From AC-51 sp963749895 (GTDB lineage Bacteria > Actinomycetota > UBA4738 > HRBIN12), in NCBI GenBank assembly GCA_963749895.1, contig CAVVOG010000001.1:62001-126000 (forward strand): a DNA stretch of 64,000 nucleotides, written 5' to 3'. Position 1 is the stretch's first letter, and each line of letters starts with the position of its first letter. Of the stretch, positions 43,172-52,560 are shown one piece after another. A model generated the notes under the pieces. That model worked only from the letters and a program-made list of their open reading frames with translations, ran no database searches and had not been told where the DNA came from. The translations under genes and the position numbers were made by a program.

Positions 43172-44658
43172 CGCGTCCGCGGGAACCCCAGATCGACCTC
43201 GCTCGTGCTCGGGTCGGGCCAGCGCTCGGTGACGACCTTGCCCTTCGTCCAGAAGTGGACGCCCTCGGGCCCGTACATGTGGCTGTCGCCGAACAGCGAG
43301 TCCTTCCACCCGCCGAACGAGTAGTAGCCGACCGGCACCGGGATCGGGACGTTGATGCCGACCATGCCCGCCTCGCAGTCGAACGTGAACTGCCGGGCGG
43401 CGCCACCGTCGCGCGTGAAGATCGCGGTGCCGTTGCCCCACGGGTTCTCGTTGACCAGGCGCAGGGCTTCCTCGTACGTGTCCACGCGGACCACGGTGAG
43501 GACCGGGCCGAAGATCTCGTCGGCGTAGCAGTCCATCTCTGGGGTGGCGTGGTCGATCAGCGACACGCCGAAGAAGAACCCGTCACCGTCGTACAGGGGG
43601 TGCTCACGCCCGTCGACGCGGACCGTGGCGCCTTGTGCACGTGCGCTCTCCATGTACGACGCCACGCGGTCGCGATGCTCCCGAGTCACGAGCGGTCCCA
43701 TCTCGGCCTCGGGATCCATCCCGTCGGCGATCTTCACCTTCGGGATCCGCTCCTCGATCGCCGCCATCAGCGGCTCGGCGATGTCCCCCACCGTGACCAG
43801 GACGCTCACGGCCATGCACCGCTCACCCGCCGACCCGTACGCCGCCGACACCGCGGCGTCGGCCGCCATGCCGATGTCGGCGTCGGGCAGCACGACCATG
43901 TGGTTCTTCGCGCCGGCCAGGGCCTGGACGCGCTTCTTGTTCTTCGTGCCCGTCTCGTAGACGTAGCGCGCGATCGGGGTGGAGCCGACGAACGAGATCG
44001 CCTTCACGTCGGGGTGCTCGAGGAGCCGATCGACCGCCACCTTGTCGCCCTGGACCACGCTGAACACGCCGTCGGGAACCCCCGCTTCCTTGACCAGCTC
44101 GGCGATCAGGAGCGAGGCGCCCGGGTCCTTCTCCGACGGCTTGAGGATGAAGCAGTTCCCGACCGCGATCGCGTTCGAGAACATCCACATGGGCACCATC
44201 GCCGGGAAGTTGAACGGGGTCAGCCCGGCGACCACGCCGAGCGGCTGACGGATCGAGAACACGTCGACGCCGGTCGACGCCTGCTCGCTGAACCCGCCCT
44301 TCATCAGGTGGGCCAGGCCGCATGCGAACTCGATGTTCTCCAGTCCGCGGGAGACCTCGCCCATCGCGTCCGACAGGACCTTGCCGTGCTGCTCCGTGAC
44401 GAGCAGGCCCAGGTCGCGCTTGTGCGTCTCGACCAGCTCACGGAGCCGGAACATGATGTCCGTACGCTTCGACAGCGAGGTCGCCCGCCACGCGGGGAAC
44501 GCCTCCTTCGCGGCCTCGACCGCGGCGTCGACCTCCTCGACGCCCGCGAAGTCGACCTCGTAGATCTGCTGTCCGGTCGCGGGGTTGTAGACGGGGCCGG
44601 TTCGACCGGACTCACCCGATACGAGCTTCCCGCCGATCCAGTGGTTGATCCGCTCCAC
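43168..44658 (-). CDS. mmsA: CoA-acylating methylmalonate-semialdehyde dehydrogenase
   Basis: 496 residues. The diagnostic pattern of the CoA-dependent branch is present: catalytic C281 in GSAGERCMAVS, NAD motif TPFNFPAMVPMWMF, ALAGAKNHMVVLPDADI lacking the general-base Glu of ordinary aldehyde dehydrogenases, and GINVPIPVPVGYYSFGGWK near the end. Converts (methyl)malonate semialdehyde to propionyl- or acetyl-CoA in valine, beta-alanine or inositol breakdown. GTG start follows AAGGAG; a minus-strand TAGGAT box at 44706-44701 may be its -10 element. Divergent from the sulfatase. Confidence 0.92.
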   Translation of the reverse strand: MERINHWIGGKLVSGESGRTGPVYNPATGQQIYEVDFAGVEEVDAAVEAAKEAFPAWRATSLSKRTDIMFRLRELVETHKRDLGLLVTEQHGKVLSDAMGEVSRGLENIEFACGLAHLMKGGFSEQASTGVDVFSIRQPLGVVAGLTPFNFPAMVPMWMFSNAIAVGNCFILKPSEKDPGASLLIAELVKEAGVPDGVFSVVQGDKVAVDRLLEHPDVKAISFVGSTPIARYVYETGTKNKKRVQALAGAKNHMVVLPDADIGMAADAAVSAAYGSAGERCMAVSVLVTVGDIAEPLMAAIEERIPKVKIADGMDPEAEMGPLVTREHRDRVASYMESARAQGATVRVDGREHPLYDGDGFFFGVSLIDHATPEMDCYADEIFGPVLTVVRVDTYEEALRLVNENPWGNGTAIFTRDGGAARQFTFDCEAGMVGINVPIPVPVGYYSFGGWKDSLFGDSHMYGPEGVHFWTKGKVVTERWPDPSTSEVDLGFPRTR

Positions 44659-44757
44659 GATCTCCGCTCCTTGCGATGAGGTCCGAATCGGTCGAGCGTC
44701 ATCCTAGGACGCAGCGACGATCGTGAACGCCTTCGCCCACCGAGGCCGGGCGTGGTT

Positions 44758-44763
44758 TACCCT
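44758..44763 (+). promoter_or_regulatory. -10 box (TACCCT) for the sulfatase gene
   Basis: TACCCT lies 11 bases before the ATG at 44775, giving a 5'UTR of about five bases and no ribosome-binding site. Confidence 0.35.
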
Positions 44764-44774
44764 TCATAGAACCC

Positions 44775-46086
44775 ATGGTCGGCCACGCGCTGCAGCGGAT
44801 CGTGCTCTCCCTTGTGATCGTGGGATCGCTGCTCGTGACGGCAACGCCTGCCTCGGCGCAGACCCCACCCAACATCGTCATCTTCATGTCCGACGATCAG
44901 CGATGGGACATGGTGACGCCGACCTTCACGCCGCAGATCCACGAACGACTCGTGGCGGGGAACCCGTACGCGTTCACGAACGCCTTCGTGCCCGATCCCG
45001 TGTGTTGCCCGAGCCGCGCGAGCACCTTGACCGGGAACCACGCGCACACGACGGGTGTCTGGTCCAACGTGGGTCCCCACGGTGGGTTCGACGCCTTCGA
45101 CGACAAGCACACGCTCGCCGTCGATCTCCAGCTCTCCGGATACCGGACCGCGATGATCGGGAAGTACATGAACGGATACGTGGCGGGTAGGAACACGTAC
45201 GTGCCGCCCGGATGGGACCGATGGTTCGCGGTCAACACGCGCGCCTACTACGACTACCGAGCGACGACGCACAGGACCCTCTTGCGGTTCGAGAGCGAAC
45301 CGCACGCACTACATCACCCGAGTCTTGGCCAAGCGAGCGACGAAGTTCGTCGGCGACTCGGTCGCTGTCGGGGAACCCTTCTTCCTCTACCTCGCCTTCA
45401 CGGCCCCCCATCGACCGTCGATCCCCGATCCACGGGACGTCGGACGCTTCGAGGGGGTCGACACCGGGCTCCCGATCACCCAGGTCGCGATGCTCGAGTC
45501 GGCCTACGGCGTGGATCGTGCGGTCGGCAAGCTGCTCGACGTCCTCCCGTCGAACACGATCGTCGTGTACATGTCCGACAACGGGTTCCTCTGGGGCGAG
45601 TCGAAGGGCACGTGGGGGCCCCTCGAAGGGAAGCAGTGGCCGTACGACGGATCGATCCGGATCCCCCTGATCGTCCGCTCGCTCGACGGGACGATCACGC
45701 CCACCGCCGACCCGAACGACCTCGTCTTGAACATCGACCTTCGAACGTCGCTCACCCACGCCGCGGGGATCGCGCCTGTCACGAAGACCGACGGGATCGA
45801 CTGGTTCAGCCCGACGTACGTCGCACGAAGGGCGTTCCCGCTCGAGTTCTACCGGGAGCCCGGCGCGGACCTCGTCCCCACGTACTGTGGCGTGAGGACC
45901 GCGACCCACATGTACGTCCGCTACGCGTCGCCCGAGGGCGGCTACTCGGAGGAGGCGTACCGGGTGGCACGAGATCACCCCCCCGAGCTGGAGAACCTCG
46001 CCCTGGCCCCATGGTTCGACGTCTCGCGGCTACGACAGCGGGCCGAGGATCTCTGCGACCCGGCTCCACCCGGCTACGCCTGGTGA
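44775..46086 (+). CDS. Secreted sulfatase family protein, one-base frameshift
   Basis: About 436 residues after removing one extra base near 45303. Sec signal peptide (hydrophobic core then TPASA-Q), metal site NIVIFMSDDQRWD, and the sulfatase motif C77-C-P-S-R81 whose first Cys must be converted to formylglycine for activity. In the second segment YLAFTAPHRPSIPD and VVYMSDNGFLWGE supply the remaining alkaline-phosphatase-fold ligands. The join lies between FESEP and ITRVLAKRATKF. Acts outside the cytoplasm on sulfate esters; no formylglycine-generating enzyme is in the window. Substrate unknown. Confidence 0.85.
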
Positions 46087-46121
46087 CGCCGGCGAGACGC
46101 CTCGTCGACCGAACGTGGGGC

Positions 46122-47579
46122 TCAGACCCCGAACGTCGGCATGTGGCCGCCGAGCGAGATCCCGACGTTCTTCACCTCGGTGTAGGCGTCGAGCCCGTGC
46201 ATCGAGAGCTCGCGGCCGAACCCGCTGGCCTTCATCCCGCCGAACGGGGACTCGTTGAACAGGAACTCGCTCGTGTTGATCCACACGCCGCCGGCCCGGA
46301 TGTCGGCCGCCGCCCGGTGCGCCGTCGTGAGGTCGTTCGTCCAGACCGTGGCCGCCAGGCCGTACTCGGTGTCGTTCGCCTTCGCGATGCCGTCGTCGTA
46401 GTCGGAGAACCGCCCGATCGCGGCCACCGGCCCGAAGATCTCCTCACGCGCGATGCGCATCGAGTTGTCGACGTCGGCGAACACGGTGGGCCGATAGAAC
46501 AGACCCGTGTCCGCGGCGCGCTCGCCGCCGGCGAGCAGGGTCGCCCCCTCCTGTTGCCCGATCGCCACGTACTCCTCGATCTTCGCCATCTGCCGCTCGC
46601 TCGTGATCGCGCCGTAGTGCGCGTCGCCCGTGGGATCGCCCACCACGATCCGGTTCGCCTTCTCGACGAACCGGTGCACGAAGTCCTCATAGACGGCGTC
46701 CTGGACGAAGACCCTGCTCCGCGCGTCGCACACCTGGCCCGAGTTCGCGTAGATCAGGAAGAGCGAGCCGTCGACGGCCTGCTCGAGGTCGGCGTCGGCG
46801 AACACGAGGTTCGGTGACTTCCCTCCGAGCTCGAGCGTGACCCGCTTCAAGGTCTCGGCGGCTTCCCGCATGATCGTCTTCCCCGTGGTCGTCTCGCCGG
46901 TGAGCGAGACCTTGTCGACACCGGGATGCGCCACCAGCCGGGCACCGGCGTCGGCGCCCGGCCCACTCACGACGTTCACGACGCCCGGAGGGAACCCCGC
47001 CTCGTCCAAAAGGTCGGCCAGCATCAGCGCGGTCACGGGTGTCTCCGACGCGGGCTTGATCACGACCGTGTTCCCGGCGGCCAGCGCCGGACCGAGCTTC
47101 CAGATCGCGATCGCGAGCGGGAAGTTCCAGGGCACGATCAGGCCGCACACGCCGACCGGCTCGCGCCGCGTGTACACGAGGTAGCCCTCGGGACCGGCGA
47201 GCGTCTCGCCGTGCACCTTGTTCGCGGCGCCGGCGTAGTAGTCCAGACAGGCGACCGTCGAGGTGACGTCGAAGTCGGCATCGAAGAGCGTCTTGCCGTT
47301 GTGCGCGGTCTCCGCCGCGGCGAACGCGTCCTTGTGCGCGTCGAGCGCCCGCGCGAGCGCCGCGATCTTCTGCCCGCGTTCGGTGGCGCTCGTGGCCGCC
47401 CACCCGGGGAACGCGCGGCGCGCGGCATCCACCGCGAGGTCCACGTCGGCGGCGGCACCCTTCGGGACCGTCGCGTAGACCTCCTCGGTGGCGGGGTTCA
47501 GCACCTCGAACCGGTCACCCGAGCGCGCTTCGACGCGCTCGCCGTCGATCAGCATCTGGAGCGCGATCGGCTCCGCCAT
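46122..47579 (-). CDS. NAD(P)-dependent aldehyde dehydrogenase (amino-/betaine-aldehyde type)
   Basis: 485 residues, class of betaine aldehyde and gamma-aminobutyraldehyde dehydrogenases: VPWNFPLAIAIWKLGPALAAGN, general base E250 in LELGGKSP, nucleophile C284 in NSGQVCDA, and the C-terminal INTSEFLFNESPFGGMKASGFGREL. It follows a class III aminotransferase by 25 bases on the same strand, a gene order expected for turning an amine into the corresponding acid through an aldehyde. ATG 47579 after AGGAGG-like purines. Confidence 0.9.
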   Translation of the reverse strand: MAEPIALQMLIDGERVEARSGDRFEVLNPATEEVYATVPKGAAADVDLAVDAARRAFPGWAATSATERGQKIAALARALDAHKDAFAAAETAHNGKTLFDADFDVTSTVACLDYYAGAANKVHGETLAGPEGYLVYTRREPVGVCGLIVPWNFPLAIAIWKLGPALAAGNTVVIKPASETPVTALMLADLLDEAGFPPGVVNVVSGPGADAGARLVAHPGVDKVSLTGETTTGKTIMREAAETLKRVTLELGGKSPNLVFADADLEQAVDGSLFLIYANSGQVCDARSRVFVQDAVYEDFVHRFVEKANRIVVGDPTGDAHYGAITSERQMAKIEEYVAIGQQEGATLLAGGERAADTGLFYRPTVFADVDNSMRIAREEIFGPVAAIGRFSDYDDGIAKANDTEYGLAATVWTNDLTTAHRAAADIRAGGVWINTSEFLFNESPFGGMKASGFGRELSMHGLDAYTEVKNVGISLGGHMPTFGV

Positions 47580-47604
47580 GTCGAACCTCCTGTCGGGCGC
47601 GCCC

Positions 47605-48945
47605 CTACGTGTAGATCGCGCCGATGCAGTCCTCGAACGCCTCGAGCGTGCGGTCGACGTCCTCGTCGGTGTGCTGGGCCGACATCGAGAACTCCTCGAA
47701 CCACGCCGAGCCCATCGGGATCACGCCGCGGTTCAGCATGCCGAACCAGTAGTCGTCCCACTTCGCCGCGTCGTTCTTCGCCGCCTCCCGGAAGTTCGTC
47801 GGTTGCGCGTCGAGACCGAAGTAGAGACCACCCAGCGTGTTGACCTGCGTGACGTGGGCGGTCACGCCTTTGTCCTTGAAGACCTCGCGCATCCCGTCGG
47901 CGAGGCGCGTCGTCAGGCGCGTCATCTCCTTGTAGGCGTCGTCGGTCATCACCTTCGTGAGGCACGCGAGCCCGGCGGCCATCCCGAGCGGGTTCGCGTT
48001 GTACGTGCCGAAGTGGACCATGGGGCCGAGCGGGGTCACCTGCTCCATAAGCTCGCGACGGCCGCCGAAGGCCCCCACCGGAACGCCGCCGCCGATCGCC
48101 TTCGCGAGCGTGACGAGGTCGCCCTTCACCCCCCAGTACTCGGTTGCCCCGCCGGGGGCGATCCGGCACCCGAGCTTGACCTCGTCCATGATCATCACCG
48201 CGCCCTTCTTCGTGCAGAGGTCGCGGACCGCCTCGAGGTAGCCCGGCAGCGGGGGGATCACGCCGCCGTTCGTCATCGCGGGCTCGACGATCACGCCCGC
48301 GACGTCGCCGTCGTGCTCGTCGAACGCGCGCTTCATCATCTCGATGTCGTTGAAGGAGACGACCGCCGTGAACTCGGTGCTCGCGGGCAGCAGCCCGGCC
48401 GAGTCCGCGGTGGCGTTGGGGTGCTCGTCGGGCCCCGCCTTCTCGGCCGGCGCGCCCCCGATCGACACGAGCAGGTGGTCGGTCCCGCCGTGGTACTGGC
48501 CCTCGATCTTCACGATCGTCTTGCGCCCGGTCGCGGCGCGCGCCAGCCGGATCGCCGTCTGCGTCGCCTCGACGCCCGACTGCGTGAACCGCACCATGTC
48601 GATCACGCCCTGGTAGCGCCGAACGATCTCCTCGGCGAGTTCCCCGGCGAGGGTCGTCGGCATCCCGTACAGCGTGCCGTGCTTCGCCTGCCGCTCGATC
48701 GCCTCGACGATGATCGGGTTCGCGTGACCGGCCACCATCGCCGCGTAGCAGAGCGAGTAGTCGACGTACTCGTTGCCATCGAGGTCCCACACACGGGAGC
48801 CCTTCGAGTCCCCGATGTAGAGGGGATAGGGAGGCTTGAACTGGATCGCGCTGCCGACGCCGCCGGGGATCAGCTTCGAGGCCGCCTCCCAGGCCGCCTT
48901 GCCCTTCGGGGTCCTGCGCTCGTACTCCTCGACGCCGTAGGTCAC
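47605..48945 (-). CDS. Class III PLP aminotransferase, glutamate-1-semialdehyde-aminomutase-like
   Basis: 446 residues. IPGGVGSAIQFKPPYP and FTQSGVEATQTAIRLARAATGR at the start, D in MIMDEVKLG, the PLP Lys in LVTLAKAIGGGVPVGAFGG, and GTYNANPLGMAAG near the end. These are aminomutase-like, but the order aminotransferase then aldehyde dehydrogenase argues for amine catabolism rather than haem synthesis. Start GTG 48945 follows AGGAGG; a minus-strand TAGACT box lies upstream near 48980. Not closely similar to the enzyme at 279-1637. Confidence 0.87.
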   Translation of the reverse strand: MTYGVEEYERRTPKGKAAWEAASKLIPGGVGSAIQFKPPYPLYIGDSKGSRVWDLDGNEYVDYSLCYAAMVAGHANPIIVEAIERQAKHGTLYGMPTTLAGELAEEIVRRYQGVIDMVRFTQSGVEATQTAIRLARAATGRKTIVKIEGQYHGGTDHLLVSIGGAPAEKAGPDEHPNATADSAGLLPASTEFTAVVSFNDIEMMKRAFDEHDGDVAGVIVEPAMTNGGVIPPLPGYLEAVRDLCTKKGAVMIMDEVKLGCRIAPGGATEYWGVKGDLVTLAKAIGGGVPVGAFGGRRELMEQVTPLGPMVHFGTYNANPLGMAAGLACLTKVMTDDAYKEMTRLTTRLADGMREVFKDKGVTAHVTQVNTLGGLYFGLDAQPTNFREAAKNDAAKWDDYWFGMLNRGVIPMGSAWFEEFSMSAQHTDEDVDRTLEAFEDCIGAIYT

Positions 48946-49049
48946 GGGTCGCCTCCTGTTCGGCTCGCTGGTCGGGCGAGTCTAGGTCGGTCTTCTCGCC
49001 TGGCTCAACCGCTTCTCGCTGCATGGAACCCCTGGCGCCGAGGCAGACG

Positions 49050-49055
49050 TACGCT
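49050..49055 (+). promoter_or_regulatory. Leaderless -10 box (TACGCT) for the M24 gene
   Basis: TACGCT, 7 bases, ATG 49063. No ribosome-binding site. Confidence 0.5.
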
Positions 49056-49062
49056 CCCGGGC

Positions 49063-50247
49063 ATGGCGAACCTCACCCTCGACGACATCGATCTCCTGGC
49101 GCTCCGTGACGGGCGACTCCACCGGCTCCAGGCGGCGATGCGGGACCACGACCTCGAGGTCTGTGTGCTCTTCAACGAGCCGAACGTCCGATACGCGACC
49201 GGTGCGACGGCGATGCCGATCTGGAGCAACACGACGTTCGTCCGGTGCGCGGTCGTGCCGGCGGAGGGCCGACCGATCCTGTTCGAGCACGGCAACTCGA
49301 TCCACCGTTCAAGGCTGATCGCCGACGACGTGCGGCCGATCGCCGCGTGGGAGTTCTACGACGACCAGATGGAGCAGGCAGTCGCGTGGGCGGTCGAGGT
49401 GGACGCCGCGATCCGAGAGGTCGGCGCGACGGGGCCGCGCATCGCCGTCGACCGACTGGGCACACCGGGCTTCCTCGCCCTCCAGGCGCTCGGGTACGAC
49501 CTCGTCGACTCTGCGCCTGCGACGCAGGAGGCACGTCAGGTGAAGACCCCGGAGGAGATCGCGCTGTTCGATCTGAACGGTCCGATCGTCGTCGAGATGC
49601 TGACGGCGTTCGAGGACGCGATCGCCCCCGGCGTGACCGAGCGCGACCTCCTGGCCACCCTCGCCGAGACAGGCCTCCGGCGTGGGATCGAGCACCTCGC
49701 GACGAACACGGTGGTGAGCGGACCGAACGGCAATCCGTGGCGCGCCGAGGCGACCGACCGCGTCCTGGAGGACGGCGACCTCGTCTTCGTCGACACCGAC
49801 ACGGTCGGGGTCGGCGGCGCCTTCTTCTGCGTCTCGCGCACGTTCCCGGTCGGGACCGGCGGCCAACCTCGCCGGCGCAGCGCGACACGTACCGGGCGGC
49901 GTTCGAGTGGCTCGAGTGCATGAAGGAGGTCGTCCGCCCCGGGCTCACGTGCGGCGAGATCGCCGAGCTCGCCCCCTCGCTCGACAAGAAGTACCTCCCC
50001 CAGCGCTACGAGTGCATGATCCACGGGATCGGCCTCGAGGAGGAGAACCCCTCGGTCTGCTACCCGATCGATCCGCAGTCGAACGGCGAGACCGCTGATC
50101 GAGGAGGACATGCTCCTCGTGATCGAGCTGTACGCGGGCGAGGTCGGCGGCGACCACGGCGTGAAGCTCGGCGACCAGGTCCACGTGACCGCCGACGGCC
50201 TGCGCGTGCTGGCCCCGTATCCGTTCAGCGAACGCCTGCTCGCCTGA
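49063..50247 (+). CDS. M24 (pita-bread fold) family protein, DddP-like, two compensating indels
   Basis: 394 residues once one missing base near 49862 and one extra base near 50095 are corrected. Creatinase-like N-terminal domain (NVRYATGATAMPIW), then the pita-bread domain with VSGPNGNPWRAEA, D244-T-D246 in FVDTDTVG, H321 in MIHGIGLEEENP and E355 in LVIELYAGE. From memory of DddP (DMSP lyase) sequences, the match over these segments is closer than to prolidases. However, positions normally giving further metal ligands read C256 and G370 (KLGDQV), and the DddP catalytic Asp position is Glu. Activity as a metallopeptidase or lyase is therefore uncertain. Confidence 0.75.
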
Positions 50248-50253
50248 ACCGGA

Positions 50254-52560
50254 TCAGGATGTGCCGCGGGCGATCGCGTCGAGGACGCGCTCGGGTGTCA
50301 CCGGGAGTTGGGTCGGACGGGCGCCCACCGCGTCGGCGATCGCCGCGGGGATCACCGCGATGGGCGGGCCGATCGGAGGTTCGCCGATCCCCCGCGCCCC
50401 GAATGGACCGAGACCCTCGCCGGATTCGAGGATCACGGACTCGATGTCGGGGACGTCGGTCGCGATGGGGATCAGGTACTGGAACAGACCGGGGACCATG
50501 TTCACTCCCTCGGTCACCACGACGTCCTCGAGCAGCGCCTGGCCGAGGCCCTGCACCGCCGCGCCGGCGATCTGGCCCTCGACGCTCATCGGGTTGATCG
50601 CGCGCCCGACGTCGTGCGCCGCGATGTAGCGCAGGATCCGAACCTCGCCCGTGTCGAGGTCGACCTCGACGTCGGCCAGGTGCGTCCCGAACGTGAAGTC
50701 GGGGAAGATCCGGTCGCCTTCGAGGTCGCGGGTCACCTCGGTGCCTTTCGGGCCGAAGAAGGTTCCGAGCGCCTCGATCGGGACGTTCGTGCGACGGCAG
50801 AGCTGCAGGACCTGCAGGAGCGGCATCGAGGTCTCCGGTCCGACGACCTCGCCCGGTTCCATCCGCAGCGCGTCGACCGGCTGGCCGGTCTCGGCAGCGA
50901 CCGCGCCGAGCAGCTGATCGCGGAGCATCACGGCGGCCTCGTAGGCGGCGTTGCCGGACATCAAGAGTTGTCGTGTCGCTGTCGTCGTCCCGGCGAGCGG
51001 GTTCAAGGCGGAGTCGCCGAAGTGGACGCTCACGCGCGACAGGTCGACCGCGAGCACCTCCGAGGCGATCTGGCCGAGCGAGGCCGCCTGACCCCCGCCG
51101 ATGTCCGGGACCGCGCAGCGGACCGTGAGCGACCCGTCCATCTGGAACCCGATCCACGCCGCCGCGCTGTCGTTCAGCCACACGAGGCGTCCGTACGACT
51201 GCATGTTCGAGGCGATCGCGCGGCCGACCGCCTTCCGCGGTCCGCTCGGGGCGGGCTTCTCGCCGGCGCGCTCACGCACCGCGTCGATCGTCTGCGGCAG
51301 CCACACCTCGGTGATCAGCTCCTGACCGACCGGGAGACGGTCGCCCTTCACGAGGGCGTTCGTCTTCCGGACCTCGGCGCCGTCCAGACCGAGCGCCTGC
51401 GTGACGTCGTCGATCTGCGACTCGTAGCCGAGCACCATCTGCATCCCGCCGAACCCGCGGAACGCGCTCGTCGGGGGGTTGTTCGTGTAGGCGGTCTTCG
51501 AGCGGATCCGGACGTTCGACACCCGGTACGGCCCGCACGCGTGGACGGTCGAGTACAGGAGCACGAGCGCGCTCAGGTACGCGTACGCGCCCGCGTCCGA
51601 CGTGATCTCGATGTCCTGCGCGAGCAGCGTGCCGTCGGCGGCCGCAGCCGTCCGGTAGCGCATCACGTTGCGGTGGCGCTTCGCGCGGGCGAGCAGCGAC
51701 TCGTTGCGGGTCCATTGCATCCGCACGGGCTTGCGCGTGTGCCACACGGCGAGCGCGACGTACGGCTCGACCGTCATGTCTTCCTTACCGCCGAACCCGC
51801 CACCCACGTACGGGGCCACGACGCGGACCTTCGAGTCGGGGACGCCGAGGATCCTCGCGACGTCGCGGTAGTGCTCGACGACCTGCGTCGCGACGCGGAG
51901 CGTCAACACGCCGTCGTCGTCGAGCCACCCGACCCCGACCTCGGGCTCGAGGTACGCATGATCGACGAACTGGGTCCGGTACTCGTCCTCGACGACCACG
52001 TGGGCGGAGGCGAAGGCGGCATCGACGTCTCCGCGGTCGATCCGCCACTCGGCCAGGAGGTTCCCGCCCTCATGGACCTCGAACGCGCCCTCGGCGAGCG
52101 CCTCGGAGGGATCGGAGATCACGGGCAGGTCGTCGTACTCGACCTCGACCAGTTCGCAGGCGATCGCCAGCGCGTCCTCGGTCTCGGCGATCACGAGCGC
52201 GATCGGCTCGCCGTGGAACCGGACCCGCTCGGTCGCGAGCACCTGCATCGACGCCTTCAGCGCGCCGACCGCGACCGTCTGGCCGGGCACGTCGACGCGG
52301 ATGTCGTTGTTCGGGACGTCCTCGCCGAGGAGCACGGCCACGACCCCGGGGACCGCACGGGCGGCGGTCGCGTCTCGGCGGGTCAGGCGCGCGCTCGGCA
52401 CCTGGGAACGGACGAGGCGAGCGTGCAGCATCCCCGCGTACGCGAGATCGCCCGCGAATCGGGTAGTGCCGGCGATCTTCTCGGCCTGGTCGGGGCGCGC
52501 GAGGCCCTGATGGACGACGCGGAGCTCCTCGAGCTTGGAGGTGCGGACCTCGCCGTTCAC
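50254..52560 (-). CDS. Molybdenum hydroxylase large subunit (xanthine dehydrogenase family)
   Basis: 768 residues, Moco-binding subunit. N-terminal aldehyde-oxidase hammerhead domain (DQAEKIAGTTRFAGDLAYAG), then VGGGFGGKEDMTVEPYVAL, NNPPTSAFRGFGGMQ, DIGGGQAASLGQIASE, AAHDVGRAINPMSVEGQ and the active-site Glu E727 in GIGEPPIGPP. The loop is not the AYRCSFR or AYRGAGR signature of CO dehydrogenases, so hydroxylation of an N-heterocycle or aldehyde is likelier. GTG start overlaps the Fe-S subunit stop; last gene of the M-S-L unit. Confidence 0.9.
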   Translation of the reverse strand: MNGEVRTSKLEELRVVHQGLARPDQAEKIAGTTRFAGDLAYAGMLHARLVRSQVPSARLTRRDATAARAVPGVVAVLLGEDVPNNDIRVDVPGQTVAVGALKASMQVLATERVRFHGEPIALVIAETEDALAIACELVEVEYDDLPVISDPSEALAEGAFEVHEGGNLLAEWRIDRGDVDAAFASAHVVVEDEYRTQFVDHAYLEPEVGVGWLDDDGVLTLRVATQVVEHYRDVARILGVPDSKVRVVAPYVGGGFGGKEDMTVEPYVALAVWHTRKPVRMQWTRNESLLARAKRHRNVMRYRTAAAADGTLLAQDIEITSDAGAYAYLSALVLLYSTVHACGPYRVSNVRIRSKTAYTNNPPTSAFRGFGGMQMVLGYESQIDDVTQALGLDGAEVRKTNALVKGDRLPVGQELITEVWLPQTIDAVRERAGEKPAPSGPRKAVGRAIASNMQSYGRLVWLNDSAAAWIGFQMDGSLTVRCAVPDIGGGQAASLGQIASEVLAVDLSRVSVHFGDSALNPLAGTTTATRQLLMSGNAAYEAAVMLRDQLLGAVAAETGQPVDALRMEPGEVVGPETSMPLLQVLQLCRRTNVPIEALGTFFGPKGTEVTRDLEGDRIFPDFTFGTHLADVEVDLDTGEVRILRYIAAHDVGRAINPMSVEGQIAGAAVQGLGQALLEDVVVTEGVNMVPGLFQYLIPIATDVPDIESVILESGEGLGPFGARGIGEPPIGPPIAVIPAAIADAVGARPTQLPVTPERVLDAIARGTS

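Noticed and set aside
49063..50247. Confident assignment as DMSP lyase DddP
   Set aside because: Resemblance is good but two metal-ligand positions and the catalytic Asp position differ, and no DMSP-related gene is nearby.
50254..52560. Aerobic CO dehydrogenase (coxL)
   Set aside because: Neither AYRCSFR nor AYRGAGR is present; the loop reads NNPPTSAFRGFGG as in other xanthine-dehydrogenase-family enzymes.
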